Source: Hyphomicrobiales bacterium
GTDB lineage: Bacteria; Pseudomonadota; Alphaproteobacteria; Rhizobiales; Beijerinckiaceae
NCBI GenBank assembly: GCA_027489535.1
Contig: JAIXZO010000021.1
Location: 88,789 to 152,788, forward strand
Length of the DNA: 64,000 nucleotides
Reading direction: 5' to 3'
Made by a program: the position numbers and the translations under genes
Notes under the pieces: generated by a model
What the model was told of the DNA's origin: nothing
Database searches by the model: none
Seen by the model: only the letters and a program-made list of their open reading frames with translations
In this document: positions 36,464 to 45,531 of the stretch, piece by piece
Numbering within the stretch: the first letter of the stretch is position 1
Layout of the letters: each line of letters begins with the position of its first letter

Positions 36464-37911
36464 GCCCTCCGAGCCGGCGGCATGGGAACGTTCAAGGCGT
36501 CCATCGCGGCGGCGAGGCGTCGCTCCTCGCCGAAATATCGCGCCCGATCCCAGAATTTCGGTCGGTGAATTCCGGTGCCGCGGTGAACGCCCGTGATGCG
36601 CCCTTGCTCGTTCTCGCCGTCCATCTCGAAGGTGACGAGTTCCTGCATCACCACCGTCTCCCCTTCGAGGCCGATGACTTCCGCGATGCTCATGATCTTG
36701 CGCGTCCCGTCGCGCAGGCGCTCGGCCTGGATGACCACGTCGAGCGAAGAGGTGATCATGTCGCGGATGATCTTGGACGACAGGTTGTTGTTGCCCATCG
36801 TCACCAAGGACTCGAGACGATAAAGCGCCTCGCGCGGCGAGTTGGCGTGGAGAGTGCCCATCGAGCCGTCATGGCCGGTGTTCATCGCCTGCAGCAGGTC
36901 GATCGCCTCCGGGCCGCGGACCTCGCCGACGATGATCCGCTCGGGCCGCATGCGAAGGCAGTTCTTGACGAGGTCGCGCATGCTGACCTCGCCCGTCCCT
37001 TCCAGATTGGGCGGACGCGTCTCGAGCCGCACGACATGCGGCTGCTGCAGCTGCAGCTCCGCCGTGTCGTCGCAGGTCACGATGCGCTCGTTCTGATCGA
37101 TGAAGCGCGTGATGCAATTGAGCAGCGTCGTCTTGCCGGACCCCGTTCCGCCCGACACCAGCACGTTGCAGCGGCTGCGCCCGATGATGCGGATCAACTC
37201 CGCGACGGGTTCGGACAAGGATCCGAACCGCACCATATCTTCCAAGGTCAGGCGGTCGCGACGAAATTTGCGGATCGTCAGAACAGGGCCGTCCAGCGCC
37301 AAGGGCGGCGCGATCACGTTCACGCGCGAACCGTCCTGAAGCCGCGCGTCGCAGATCGGAGAGGACTCGTCCACGCGGCGGCCGACTTGCCCGACGATGC
37401 GCTGGCAGACGTTGAGCAATTGGCCCGCGTCCCTGAAGCTGATCGTCGTCAGCTGCATCGTCCCGTCGACCTCGATGTAGATCTGCCGAGGTCCGTTCAC
37501 CATGATGTCGTTGATCTTGTCCTCGGCCAGAAGTTCTTCCAGCGGGCCCAGGCCGAGAACGTCGTCGCAGAGATCGGCGATGATCTCTTCGCGCTCGTCG
37601 AAATCGATGCTGATGTTGCGAAGGCCGACGATCTCGTTGGCGATGTCGCGGATTTCGGTACGCGCGTCCTCGGTGCTCAGTCCCGCAATCGCGGAAAGGT
37701 CGACGGCTTCCACCATCGCCAGGAAGATTTCTTGCTTCAACCGGTAATAGCGCTCGCGATCCTTCTCGCGCAGGCCCTTGCGCATGACGATCGGGGCGGC
37801 CCTCACCGGTTCGGCCGGAAGTTCCGTCTTGACGACGCTCGCCGCCTCCTGCGCCGGTACGGGCAGGCTTGCGGTTTCAACTGCAGGCAGGGTGCGACGA
37901 CGACCGAACAT
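36460..37911 (-). CDS. cpaF: Tad pilus secretion ATPase CpaF/TadA
   Basis: Hexameric GspE-type ATPase, bifunctional for pilus assembly and retraction in Tad systems. 483 residues: an N-terminal domain (about 50-180), Walker A in [14 protein letters not shown], the Asp box with [13 protein letters not shown], Walker [22 protein letters not shown] with the conserved His box [12 protein letters not shown], and a C-terminal Leu/Arg tail. It follows cpaE by nine bases. Confidence 0.97.
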   Translation of the reverse strand: MFGRRRTLPAVETASLPVPAQEAASVVKTELPAEPVRAAPIVMRKGLREKDRERYYRLKQEIFLAMVEAVDLSAIAGLSTEDARTEIRDIANEIVGLRNISIDFDEREEIIADLCDDVLGLGPLEELLAEDKINDIMVNGPRQIYIEVDGTMQLTTISFRDAGQLLNVCQRIVGQVGRRVDESSPICDARLQDGSRVNVIAPPLALDGPVLTIRKFRRDRLTLEDMVRFGSLSEPVAELIRIIGRSRCNVLVSGGTGSGKTTLLNCITRFIDQNERIVTCDDTAELQLQQPHVVRLETRPPNLEGTGEVSMRDLVKNCLRMRPERIIVGEVRGPEAIDLLQAMNTGHDGSMGTLHANSPREALYRLESLVTMGNNNLSSKIIRDMITSSLDVVIQAERLRDGTRKIMSIAEVIGLEGETVVMQELVTFEMDGENEQGRITGVHRGTGIHRPKFWDRARYFGEERRLAAAMDALNVPMPPARRA

Positions 37912-37920
37912 GGTTTTGGC

Positions 37921-39180
37921 TCAAGCTTTTGATTTGGAAAACAGACGCGACATGAGATTTCCGGACTCGGTGGTATCCACGCGCAAATTCGGCACGACCA
38001 CCCCGGCAAAGTTTTGAAGTTTGCGCGCCTCCGCACTGCGCGCCGCCACGTCGAAGATCAGTTTCCCTTCCGTGGCCGCTTCGCTGAAGGTTTCGGGCGC
38101 GAAAGGCATCACGAGGTCCGGCTCCTTGCCCGCTGCGGCTTGGAAGTCCCGCGCACGAAGCTCCTGCCGTCCTCGGACGCCGGCCATGTTCAGGATCAGG
38201 CGGGGATCTTCGTCGTTGGGCCGCATCTGTCGAAGCGCTTCGAACATCGCCTTCGTATTGCGCAACCCGGCGATGTCCGGCGCGGCGACGACGACGATGT
38301 CGTCCACATCGATCAAAGCATTGCGGATCCAGTCGGACCATTCATGCGGAAGATCGAGGAACGTATAGGAATAGCTCTCGCGGAAACGGCGGATCGTCCG
38401 TTCGATGTGCTCCGGAGTGATCGCGATCCCGCGCAGCAGAGACGCCCCCGTGCCGATCAAGGACAGATTGGAATCCGCGCGGAGAACGAACTTCTCGACG
38501 GCTTCCGCTTCGCCGGCAACGCTCGAGAACAGCAGTTCCGCGACGCCCTTCAAGGGCGTCAGATCGAAATTCAGGGCCGCCGTGCCGAAGCCGACGTCGA
38601 GGTCGACCAGCAGGCTCGGTTTGCCGGACTTGCGTGCGGTCTCCGCGGCGACGTGGTGGCAGAGAACGGAAGACCCCACGCCGCCCTTGGCGCCCAAGAA
38701 CGCGATGACGCGTCCGGCGGATCGGCCGATATTCATCGCACGGTAGAGCACGTCGACGACGGCCGCGTCGCCCGTCGGGAGAAGCAGGTAGTCGGAGACG
38801 CCGTTCTCCCTGAGCCAACGGTAAAAATCGACGTCGTTCGTGCTTCCGGCGACGATCACCTTCGTGTCGACGTCGCAAGCCTCGGCGAAGCTCTCGAGCT
38901 TGCTGCGCTCCAGTTCAAGATCGCGTGAACCGAGTTCGAGCAAGACGATGTTCGGGGTCGACGCGGCCGCATAGGCCTCGAGCGCACGCGGGATGCCGCC
39001 GCTTTGAATTTGCATGGTGACGCGGCTGAGCAGCCTGTCGCGCCCCGCCGCACGGAGGGTGTCCGCAAAACCCGGCGTTTCAAAGAACGCATCCATTCGC
39101 AGGTTGGGGAGCGGCGAACGGTCCCGCCCCCCTGCAATACCTTCGAAATGTTTATCTGAGGCGTCTGAAAAACGTGTCAT
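37921..39180 (-). CDS. cpaE: Tad pilus localisation ATPase-like protein CpaE/TadZ
   Basis: A 419-residue protein of the MinD/ParA type that positions the pilus. The N-terminal part (about 30-140) is a receiver-like fold without obvious phosphorylation signature. The MinD-like part has a deviant Walker A (FLGAKGGVGSSVLCHHVA) and LLVDLDVGFGTAALNFD, with DLPHEWSDW in place of a standard Walker B stretch. It lies between cpaD and cpaF. Confidence 0.93.
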   Translation of the reverse strand: MTRFSDASDKHFEGIAGGRDRSPLPNLRMDAFFETPGFADTLRAAGRDRLLSRVTMQIQSGGIPRALEAYAAASTPNIVLLELGSRDLELERSKLESFAEACDVDTKVIVAGSTNDVDFYRWLRENGVSDYLLLPTGDAAVVDVLYRAMNIGRSAGRVIAFLGAKGGVGSSVLCHHVAAETARKSGKPSLLVDLDVGFGTAALNFDLTPLKGVAELLFSSVAGEAEAVEKFVLRADSNLSLIGTGASLLRGIAITPEHIERTIRRFRESYSYTFLDLPHEWSDWIRNALIDVDDIVVVAAPDIAGLRNTKAMFEALRQMRPNDEDPRLILNMAGVRGRQELRARDFQAAAGKEPDLVMPFAPETFSEAATEGKLIFDVAARSAEARKLQNFAGVVVPNLRVDTTESGNLMSRLFSKSKA

Positions 39181-39215
39181 CCCAACTTTCTTCGGAAATT
39201 GAAAAAGCTACCGCC

Positions 39216-39854
39216 TCATTGTGATGGATTTTCGCGAACTGCCAAGCGCGCGGCGGAGGGACCGCGCGACGGCGAGAGGTCGGTGCGACGCGGCTCCGCA
39301 AGATCGAGCGGGTCGGCGACCGTTCTTGCGATGGCCGCGGTGTAGGCGCAACCGAGGCCGGCGGCTCCGGGATCACGCTCGAATGTTCCCGCCTGGAAAT
39401 CACGGCAGGTCGCAACCGCGCCTACGGTTTCGTAGGCCAGTTGCACCGCGGGCTCGAGACCCTGGGGAGCGACATAGCCGGAGACCTTCACCGAGGAGCC
39501 GGAGACGCCGTGGCGGCCCAACGCGGCCAGCAATCCGGCGGGACGCGGCGTCTTGCCGTCGGCGCGTTGCGGAACCCTGACATGCATCGGTCCGCGCCCC
39601 TCGGCACGATAGGCCTGCACGAATTGCTGGATCTTTCGCTCCTGCGCTCCGTCGAGGATTCCGGACGTGCCGCGTGCGAAGAGGGCGAGCGACCGCTGGT
39701 CCGACTTGAGCGTGATGGCGCTGCGGTTGCGCAGGTCCACCTCGTCGAAGGCGGCCGTTTTCCCGGCACACCCGGCCGCCGCCAAGGCGAGGACCGCCGC
39801 ACCCAATCCGACGAAGGTCCGGGAGAAAGCGTAATTGCGTGCTTTGCTGGTCAT
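39216..39854 (-). CDS. cpaD: Pilus assembly lipoprotein CpaD
   Basis: A 212-residue outer-membrane-associated lipoprotein. The signal peptide ends with the lipobox LAAAGC (lipid-bearing C29). The later GSSVKVSGYVAPQ and CRDFQ in the C-terminal half resemble the CpaD/RcpB family. ATG 39854 gives a normal signal peptide; the longer frame starts in the preceding gene's non-coding region. Ten bases separate it from cpaC. Confidence 0.85.
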   Translation of the reverse strand: MTSKARNYAFSRTFVGLGAAVLALAAAGCAGKTAAFDEVDLRNRSAITLKSDQRSLALFARGTSGILDGAQERKIQQFVQAYRAEGRGPMHVRVPQRADGKTPRPAGLLAALGRHGVSGSSVKVSGYVAPQGLEPAVQLAYETVGAVATCRDFQAGTFERDPGAAGLGCAYTAAIARTVADPLDLAEPRRTDLSPSRGPSAARLAVRENPSQ

Positions 39855-39864
39855 TGACTGGTCC

Positions 39865-41244
39865 TCACCGTGCGATGAAGCCGGCGCCGGGTGCGGCGGC
39901 GGAACCATCGGAGCCATAACGCTTGGAGAGACGGCCGATCAGCGCCTGCTGGCCGTCGCTCGCCAAGACGTACCCGTCGGTCGGCAGCGGACCCGCACCG
40001 GGCTTGCCCGGCTTGGCGATGTAAGGCGTCGCCACGATCAACAGCTCCGTCTCGTTGCGCTGAAACTCCTTCGAACGGAACAAGACGCCGAGGACGGGAA
40101 TGCTGCCGAGGCCGGGGGTGGAGTCGATGGTCGAACCGTTTTGCTGCTGCAAGAGGCCGGCCGTCATGATCGAACCGCCGGACGGAAGTTCGACCGTGGT
40201 CTGGAGATTGCGGGTACGGAAGCCCGGGACCACGGCATCCGAGATGAGGACGGCGGTCGACGGGTCCACTTCGTTGACGACGGTGTTGATGCGCAGGCTG
40301 ATCCGGCCCTCGCTGATCACCACCGGCGTGAAACCGAGCGTCACGCCGTAGGTCCGATATTCGACCGTTCGAACGCAGATGTTGTTCGTGCAGTTGATGG
40401 GACCCGGGATCGGGATTTCACCGCCCGCCCGAAACGTCGCCGCTTCGCCGGAGACGGCCGTCAAAGTCGGTTCGGCCAGGGTTCGGAGAGCGCCGTTCCG
40501 GTCGAGCGCGGACAGCGTAACGAAACTGTTGGCATCGTTCGAGCCGAACGTACCCTTGGTTCCCGACGAGACGCCGTTGTTGAAGTCGGCGGAGTCGAAC
40601 CGCAGCGAGCGCGGCCCGACGGACCAGCTGCCGCTGGTCTTGATGCCGAGCTGACGCAACACGTTGCGCCGTACTTCGGCGACCGTGACCTTGATCATCA
40701 CCTGCTCGGGCTCGCGCAGTCGAACCTGGTTGATGACGTATTTTCCGTCTTCGCCGAGAAGGACTCGCGCGGCGCTCTCGATGCTTTGAACCACTTCGGG
40801 GCTCGCCGCCTCGCCGGTCAGCACGACCTGACGTCCGATCGCGGCCGCCTTGACGGAACTGCCGGGGGCGATCGCCCGAATCGTTTCCCGAAGCTCGTCC
40901 ATGTTGCGATTGACGACGACGGAATAAGTGCTCAGCGAGCGACCTGCGGCGTCGTTGACGAAGATTTCGGCCTGGCCGGGCGTCTTCCCGACCAGAAGGA
41001 GTCGACGCGTTCCCCGTACGGTCGCGGATACGACGTTCGGATCGCTGACGAAGACTTCCTTCGCGTCGCCGGACAGCTCTATCGAATAGGGCGGTCCCGC
41101 CACGATGTTCAGATTGGCGGTGGCTTCTGCAGTGGCCATGGCGGGACGACCCGCGGGTCCTTGGCCGGCGGCAAGGGCCCCGTATCCCGTCGTCCCGGCA
41201 AGGACGGCGGCGAGGGGGATCGCGAATGCGAGCATCCGTATCAT
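39865..41244 (-). CDS. cpaC: Tad pilus secretin CpaC/RcpA
   Basis: Outer-membrane secretin ring, 459 residues. After a signal peptide (MLAFAIPLAAVLAGTTG) comes the pilus N-domain (SIELSGDAKEVFVSDP, RRLLLVGKTPGQAEIFVND), a BON-like segment (GSSVKAAAIGRQVVLTGEA) and the secretin domain with the landmark VPGFRTRNLQTTVELPSGGS and GLGSIPVLGVLFRSKEFQ. It lies between cpaB and cpaD. Confidence 0.96.
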   Translation of the reverse strand: MIRMLAFAIPLAAVLAGTTGYGALAAGQGPAGRPAMATAEATANLNIVAGPPYSIELSGDAKEVFVSDPNVVSATVRGTRRLLLVGKTPGQAEIFVNDAAGRSLSTYSVVVNRNMDELRETIRAIAPGSSVKAAAIGRQVVLTGEAASPEVVQSIESAARVLLGEDGKYVINQVRLREPEQVMIKVTVAEVRRNVLRQLGIKTSGSWSVGPRSLRFDSADFNNGVSSGTKGTFGSNDANSFVTLSALDRNGALRTLAEPTLTAVSGEAATFRAGGEIPIPGPINCTNNICVRTVEYRTYGVTLGFTPVVISEGRISLRINTVVNEVDPSTAVLISDAVVPGFRTRNLQTTVELPSGGSIMTAGLLQQQNGSTIDSTPGLGSIPVLGVLFRSKEFQRNETELLIVATPYIAKPGKPGAGPLPTDGYVLASDGQQALIGRLSKRYGSDGSAAAPGAGFIAR

Positions 41245-41257
41245 GGCATTCTCCTAT

Positions 41258-41992
41258 TCAGCGACCGGTAACGATGATCGCGGGAGGCTGAGGGTATTCC
41301 AGAGCGGTAAGGGCACTGTCGGTGGTGCCGCGAAGGCTCAGGAGAAGAGTGGTCGTCCTCTCGAAGCTCGACAGGAGCTCGACTTCGGCAGGCGAAACCT
41401 CGAGCGTGGCGAGGCGGGCAAGCGCGACCTTGTCGCCCGACGGGTCGAGACGGTGGCCGATCGCGAGTACGCGGACGTTTTGCAGGATGGTGCGCGTACC
41501 GGGTCCGCGAGGAGTCATGTCGCCGACCGCAAGAATGTCGACGCGGTCGTTCGGGAGGACGAAGCCGCCGGCCGACAATTTCTCGTCGATGCTGACGGCA
41601 TAAGCGCGACGCCCGGGCGGAAGAATCGCCGAAAGAACGCCCGCGCCGCCGGTGTCGAGGACGCGGTCTCGGCGGAGCGGTTCGCCGGGGAAAATGGCCT
41701 GAAGAACGACTTTCCCGACCATGGCGTTGAGCCCGCCGGGCTCGGCCGAGCGAAGGATCATGCCCGGCGTGACCGCGCGTTCGGGCCACTCGATCCAACG
41801 CAGATCGGGAACGCCGAGCGCGGTGCCCGCCGGCACGCTCCTGACGACGACGAGAACCTCGGTTTGCTGGATGGGAGGGCCGCCGGCCGCGACGGGCGTC
41901 CGGTCGGAGCCGATCAATACGAAAGAAACGTAAGCCGCGCCCAACCCTGCGGTGAGCGCGACGATCAATATGATGAGGCGCGGGAGATTCAT
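41258..41992 (-). CDS. cpaB: Pilus assembly protein CpaB/RcpC
   Basis: A 244-residue membrane-anchored periplasmic protein with an N-terminal helix (IILIVALTAGLGAAYVSFVL). A SAF-type beta-clip domain (VVRSVPAGTALGVPDLRWIEWPERAVTPGMI) and the RcpC domain (GRRAYAVSIDEKLSAGGFVLPNDRVDILAV) follow. It is thought to link the secretin to the inner membrane. It is 13 bases upstream of cpaC. Confidence 0.94.
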   Translation of the reverse strand: MNLPRLIILIVALTAGLGAAYVSFVLIGSDRTPVAAGGPPIQQTEVLVVVRSVPAGTALGVPDLRWIEWPERAVTPGMILRSAEPGGLNAMVGKVVLQAIFPGEPLRRDRVLDTGGAGVLSAILPPGRRAYAVSIDEKLSAGGFVLPNDRVDILAVGDMTPRGPGTRTILQNVRVLAIGHRLDPSGDKVALARLATLEVSPAEVELLSSFERTTTLLLSLRGTTDSALTALEYPQPPAIIVTGR

Positions 41993-42057
41993 GACGTCCT
42001 CCGAAATTTCAAGCCGAACTCTGCCTGTCTATGGTTAATCTGCAGTTAATCCCGCGC

Positions 42058-42567
42058 TCATGCGGCAAAGATCAGAGCTTTGGGAATCGGCGAGTTGAAA
42101 AACACGACCAGCGCGCCTCCGGCGATCGCGGCGCCGTAAGGAATCTTCTTTTCGTCGACGACTTTCCCGAGAACTCCGGAAAAAAAGCCCGTCGGCAGAT
42201 AGCGGCGCGCTCCGACGATCGCGAATGCGGCCATGCCGCCGAGCAATCCGGTCACGATGAACGCTTCGAGCGCGGACCACGGGCCGACCCACAAAGCGAC
42301 GACGGCCAACAGCTTGCCGTCGCCGCCGCCCATCCATTTGAAGTGAAAGCTCACATATCCCGCAGTCAGAACGGCGAAGCTGAGAAGCACGTGCAGTCCG
42401 ATGTCCGAGGGACGAAGCTCCGCCATCCACGCAGCCGGCCAAAACATCAAGAAGAGGGTCAGACAAATGAGGTTCGGTACGCGCATCGTCAGGATGTCGT
42501 GAATCCCGGCGGCGAGTATCAAGGCGAGCGGAACGAGGACAAAAATCTGCTGAAAAATAAGCATCAT
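42058..42567 (-). CDS. cpaA: Prepilin peptidase CpaA/TadV
   Basis: A 169-residue inner-membrane aspartyl protease that removes the leader of Flp pilins and TadE-like pseudopilins. Two catalytic aspartates are visible: one in AGIHDILTMRVPN and one in the GGGDGKLLA motif. Four to six hydrophobic segments are present. ATG 42567 and the adjacent ATG 42564 are both plausible. The gene comes after a terminator-like element that separates it from the pilin genes. Confidence 0.92.
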   Translation of the reverse strand: MMLIFQQIFVLVPLALILAAGIHDILTMRVPNLICLTLFLMFWPAAWMAELRPSDIGLHVLLSFAVLTAGYVSFHFKWMGGGDGKLLAVVALWVGPWSALEAFIVTGLLGGMAAFAIVGARRYLPTGFFSGVLGKVVDEKKIPYGAAIAGGALVVFFNSPIPKALIFAA

Positions 42568-42586
42568 TGGACCATTCGAAAATCTT

Positions 42587-42620
42587 AAAAAAAAAGGAGC
42601 GGCGCTTGCGCACCCCTCCT
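42587..42620 (-). terminator. Terminator between flp and cpaA
   Basis: On the minus strand a GC-rich interrupted stem (GGAG and GCGC pair with GCGC and CTCC) is followed by a run of nine T. It lies just upstream of cpaA, about 20 bases before its ATG, and within the pilus operon. It would let pilin mRNA be more abundant than mRNA for the assembly genes. The stem has an internal mismatch, so partial read-through is likely. Confidence 0.7.
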
Positions 42621-42882
42621 CCCTGAATACGTTCAACACATTGCCGGTCGGATAAAATGCCCGATAAAAAGTCTCGCTTCTCGGCAGCTTTGAACGAAAA
42701 CCGTAGCCCGATCGGTATGCCGTCCGCGATCGGCAGCCGAGGGTTCCGGACGGTTTCCGGCCACGAAACGAAATGCGTGACCGGTCGGTATCAATCGATC
42801 CGTCGGAGAGGCCGAAGCCTTGCAGAAAGCGGCAGTTCCCGACGGCGTAAAGACTGGGCGCCGTCGGAAATTGCTGCAGAGA

Positions 42883-43074
42883 TCACCTGAACGCGGCGTT
42901 GTTCATCTGGTTCTGAATGCGGGCATTCATGGTGTTGAAGGCGTTCGTCACCTGCGTGCGCACGGTGCTCAGGATCGCGATCGCGATGCCGCTGGCGAAG
43001 AGAATGGCGAAACCATACTCGATGCTGACCGCGCCGCTTTCGTCGGACAAGAAACTCTTGAGATCGCTCATCAT
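42883..43074 (-). CDS. Flp/Fap-type pilin (first copy in coordinates)
   Basis: A 63-residue major-pilin type protein. The leader ends at Gly in DESG, followed by AVSIEYG, in which E at +5 and Y at +6 are the Flp processing signature. The hydrophobic helix is FAILFASGIAIAILSTV, and the end is NARIQNQMNNAAF. It is nearly identical to the pilin at 43190, differing at a few positions. AAAGGAATAA precedes ATG 43074; ATG 43071 is also possible. It lies downstream of the other pilin in transcription order. Confidence 0.94.
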   Translation of the reverse strand: MMSDLKSFLSDESGAVSIEYGFAILFASGIAIAILSTVRTQVTNAFNTMNARIQNQMNNAAFR

Positions 43075-43093
43075 TTATTCCTTTGGGTTTGAT

Positions 43094-43122
43094 CGTGCGT
43101 GCCGGGAAACCCGGCACGCACG
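43094..43122. promoter_or_regulatory. Perfect 13-bp hairpin between the two pilin genes
   Basis: CGTGCGTGCCGGG and CCCGGCACGCACG enclose AAA, giving an uninterrupted 13-bp stem. It stands between the two flp genes, about 20 bases upstream of the second pilin start, without a T-run. Such hairpins often stabilise the upstream message or set differential expression of pilin copies. Confidence 0.5.
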
Positions 43123-43189
43123 CGGTTGACGTCCGATCCGATATCGCAACGGACGTCCCGAAAGCGCCGAAGCGCCGCAGCGCCGTAGA

Positions 43190-43378
43190 TTACTGGTAGG
43201 AGGCGTTGTTCATCTGGTTCTGGATGCGGGCGTTCAAGGTGTTGAACGCCGTCGTCACCTGCGTGCGAACCGTACCCAGGATCGCGATGGCGATGCCGCT
43301 CGCGAAAAGGATGGCAAAGCCGTATTCGATGCTGACCGCGCCGCTGTCGTCAGACAGAAAATTCACAACATTACGCAT
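43190..43378 (-). CDS. Flp/Fap-type pilin, first in transcription order
   Basis: A 62-residue pilin with leader end DDSG, then AVSIEYG and the helix FAILFASGIAIAILGTVR, matching the Flp type cut by CpaA. ATG 43378 has GAGG ten bases upstream. It is the first gene of the minus-strand pilus operon, so its promoter should lie in the 454-base AT-rich gap upstream. The other copy follows after 115 bases. Confidence 0.94.
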   Translation of the reverse strand: MRNVVNFLSDDSGAVSIEYGFAILFASGIAIAILGTVRTQVTTAFNTLNARIQNQMNNASYQ

Positions 43379-43832
43379 TTCGAAATCCTCAGTTCTGGTT
43401 GCATGCCGTACGAGACCCCCCGCACGTTTTTTTCGCCGAAGCTCCGAAACGGACACTTCGACAAAACTCCAAAATACCTCGATCTCCGACCTGTGCGGAC
43501 CAAGGCCCGCCGTCTCATCGGCGATGTCCGACCGAACGACACATTCAACAAACGAATTGAGCTGCAATCCGACCGTTTCGATGGATTGAGCATTGCCCGC
43601 AGAAGATGCGCGTGTCAACACGTCGACCGCCCCGAACTCCGCATTCCGCGTGTAATGATGCAGTTACCTTAACGAATGCATCGAATTTAAGCGCTTTTTA
43701 TCCGAGTAACTATCGGTTGTATATTATATAAATACAACTCAAACGTTAGTTGATTTAGGTGCTATTACACATATACAATGGTTTAACACTCATCATTCAT
43801 TGTTCGATTCAGTAGTCAGTCGAGGTGGTATC
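43379..43832. other. AT-rich intergenic region between the divergent pilus operons
   Basis: This gap holds no credible gene. Its part at about 43660-43800 is far more AT-rich than the rest of the window. It separates the minus-strand flp-cpa-tad operon from the plus-strand pseudopilin operon and must hold both promoters. An inverted repeat at 43716-43738 is the clearest internal site. Confidence 0.7.
43716..43738. promoter_or_regulatory. Inverted repeat in the divergent pilus promoter region
   Basis: GTTGTAT and ATACAAC are perfect 7-base inverted arms spaced by nine AT-only bases. They lie in the middle of the AT-rich gap, where a regulator or nucleoid protein could control both pilus operons. 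Binding is inferred. Confidence 0.4.
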
Positions 43833-44327
43833 ATGTTTCGTTTTTCGATCTCGTCCCGCGACCTTGCCGGGTTGCTTGTCGCGGCGGCGCTCGTCCCTTC
43901 GGCGCAGGCCGTGCCGCGCGAACCGGCTCTCGTGACGTCGGGGGACATCGTTCTGGAGCTGAACGCTCTGGAAATCCTGCGGGCGCCGCCCGGCACGGCG
44001 AGCATCGTCATCGGGGCTCCGGCCGTCGCGACCGTTCAGCTCGGAAGCGCGGGCGATCTTCTGTTTACGGGCCGCGTTTTGGGCAGCGCCCCCTTCTACC
44101 TTCAGGACAGCACCGGCAAGATCACCGGAGAAGGTCGAATCCGCGTCGTCCTTCCGGATGGCTCGATCGTTCTGAACGCCGGCGAGCGGAGCACGGCCTA
44201 CGCCTGCAGCCCGCTTTGCTTCCCGACCGAGTCGCCGGGCGGTCCCGCCCTCGATGCCAAGGCGTTGGCGTCCGTCGCCGTGCCCGTACCCGCCCCCGCA
44301 TCCGGCGGCCCGAAGACGAGCCCCTGA
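43833..44327 (+). CDS. Lone secretin-type pilus N-domain protein
   Basis: A 164-residue periplasmic protein. A signal peptide (LLVAAALVPSAQA) is followed by one copy of the domain found at the N terminus of CpaC: LELNALEILRAPPGTASIVIGAP, LLFTGRVLGSAPFYLQD and a closing RIRVVLPDG strand. The C terminus is rich in Pro and Ala, with two cysteines (YACSPLC). It has no secretin domain. GAGGTGG supports ATG 43833. It leads the plus-strand operon with two pseudopilins and may be an accessory part of the periplasmic channel. Confidence 0.82.
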   Translation: MFRFSISSRDLAGLLVAAALVPSAQAVPREPALVTSGDIVLELNALEILRAPPGTASIVIGAPAVATVQLGSAGDLLFTGRVLGSAPFYLQDSTGKITGEGRIRVVLPDGSIVLNAGERSTAYACSPLCFPTESPGGPALDAKALASVAVPVPAPASGGPKTSP

Positions 44328-44330
44328 GGC

Positions 44331-44837
44331 ATGAAGCGGCTGCATCGCGACGAGAGCGGCGGGACGTCCACGGACGTCGCGCTGGCGTTGACGTTTTTCC
44401 TGGTTCCCTTGCTGCTGATCCTGTTTCAGCTCGCGATGGTGATGGGAGAACAGATCGACACCGCGCGCGCCTCCGGGGTCGTCGCGAACATGGTCCGCCG
44501 CGGAGAGGCCTCGAACCCGCCGTTGTTCAACACGGATCTCGTCAGGAGGCTCTGCGAAGCGCGGCTGGCGCCCGGCGGCGCCGACTGCCGGACCGCCACC
44601 GAAGTCAAAACGGACGCTTACGCGAACTTCAGAGAACTCGCGGACAACAAACCCTCCGTGACGGCGACCCTCCTGACCGAGACGGCATTCGCGGTGCCGG
44701 CGCCCTATGTGCGGCTGCAGTTCGTCACTTCTTCGACCTGGATTTCTTCGATTTGGAAGAACAGCTACGGATTTCAGAACGCTTTCGGCCGGCTCGTATC
44801 TTGGCGCAACACGCACGTCGTCGTAGTCGACCCATGA
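44331..44837 (+). CDS. TadE-like pseudopilin, first
   Basis: A 168-residue minor pilin-like protein. The N terminus HRDESGGTSTDVALALTFFLVPLLLILFQLA combines a short basic leader, Gly-Gly and one long hydrophobic helix, as in TadE/TadF proteins cut by the prepilin peptidase. The position normally held by Glu at +5 is Asp if the cut is after the first glycine. The remainder is a periplasmic domain with a possible disulfide (LCEARL, ADCRTA). It overlaps the next gene by four bases. Confidence 0.8.
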   Translation: MKRLHRDESGGTSTDVALALTFFLVPLLLILFQLAMVMGEQIDTARASGVVANMVRRGEASNPPLFNTDLVRRLCEARLAPGGADCRTATEVKTDAYANFRELADNKPSVTATLLTETAFAVPAPYVRLQFVTSSTWISSIWKNSYGFQNAFGRLVSWRNTHVVVVDP

Positions 44838-45445
44838 GCACGCGCCCCTCGATATCGCGCTTGTTGCTCCGCGTCGCCAGAGACCGTCGCGGTACCGGCC
44901 TGGCGGAATCCGCGTTTCTCGTGATGGGCTCGCTCGTGCTGTTTCTGACGCTGATCGTCTTCTTTCCGATGGCGTTCATGCGGGTTCAGCGCGTCGAGGC
45001 GGGCGCGGTTCTGTTGGCCGACATCCTCGCCCGCGAGGCGGTTTGGACCGACGCGAAACTGGAGGCCTTGGTTCGCGACGTCGGCGCTCGTCTCGACGAG
45101 GCGCCGGATCTTACCGTGTCGGTCGGAGCGGGCCGGATTTACTTGGACCCCGCCGATCCGGAAAGGACGGTGGCCTATCTTTGTCGCGGAAGTCGTTTCG
45201 CTCTCGCCGACGGATCGACGAGGATCATCGAGGGCAATAACGGCGGCACCCGGACGGTGTTGGCGGGATTGCCGCAACTCTCCCCCGCAGCATCCACATC
45301 CTACGTCTTCGTGGCCGAAATCAGCGGAGCAATGAAAGTGGCGGGGTTCACCTACACGATCCGAAAGGTTGCGACATCGCGCCCCCTGCTCGGCGTCATC
45401 CGCATCCAGCCCGTCGGCACGACCGTGCCCACGCTCTGCACGTGA
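44834..45445 (+). CDS. TadE/TadF-like pseudopilin, second
   Basis: A 203-residue minor pilin-like protein. A basic start leads to DRRGTGLAESAFLVMGSLVLFLTLIVFF, in which Glu stands five residues after the putative cleavage glycine. The periplasmic part is beta-rich with paired cysteine positions (YLCRGS and the C-terminal TLCT). ATG 44834 overlaps the stop of the first pseudopilin (ATGA). Together the two fit the TadE and TadF roles that initiate Flp pilus assembly. Confidence 0.85.
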   Translation: MSTRPSISRLLLRVARDRRGTGLAESAFLVMGSLVLFLTLIVFFPMAFMRVQRVEAGAVLLADILAREAVWTDAKLEALVRDVGARLDEAPDLTVSVGAGRIYLDPADPERTVAYLCRGSRFALADGSTRIIEGNNGGTRTVLAGLPQLSPAASTSYVFVAEISGAMKVAGFTYTIRKVATSRPLLGVIRIQPVGTTVPTLCT

Positions 45446-45531
45446 GCCACGCGGGCGGTCGCCCCGATTACACGCGATCAGCCATCTGAAGCCGTTCCCC
45501 GGCCCCTTTCAGCACCGGACCGAGCGGACGT

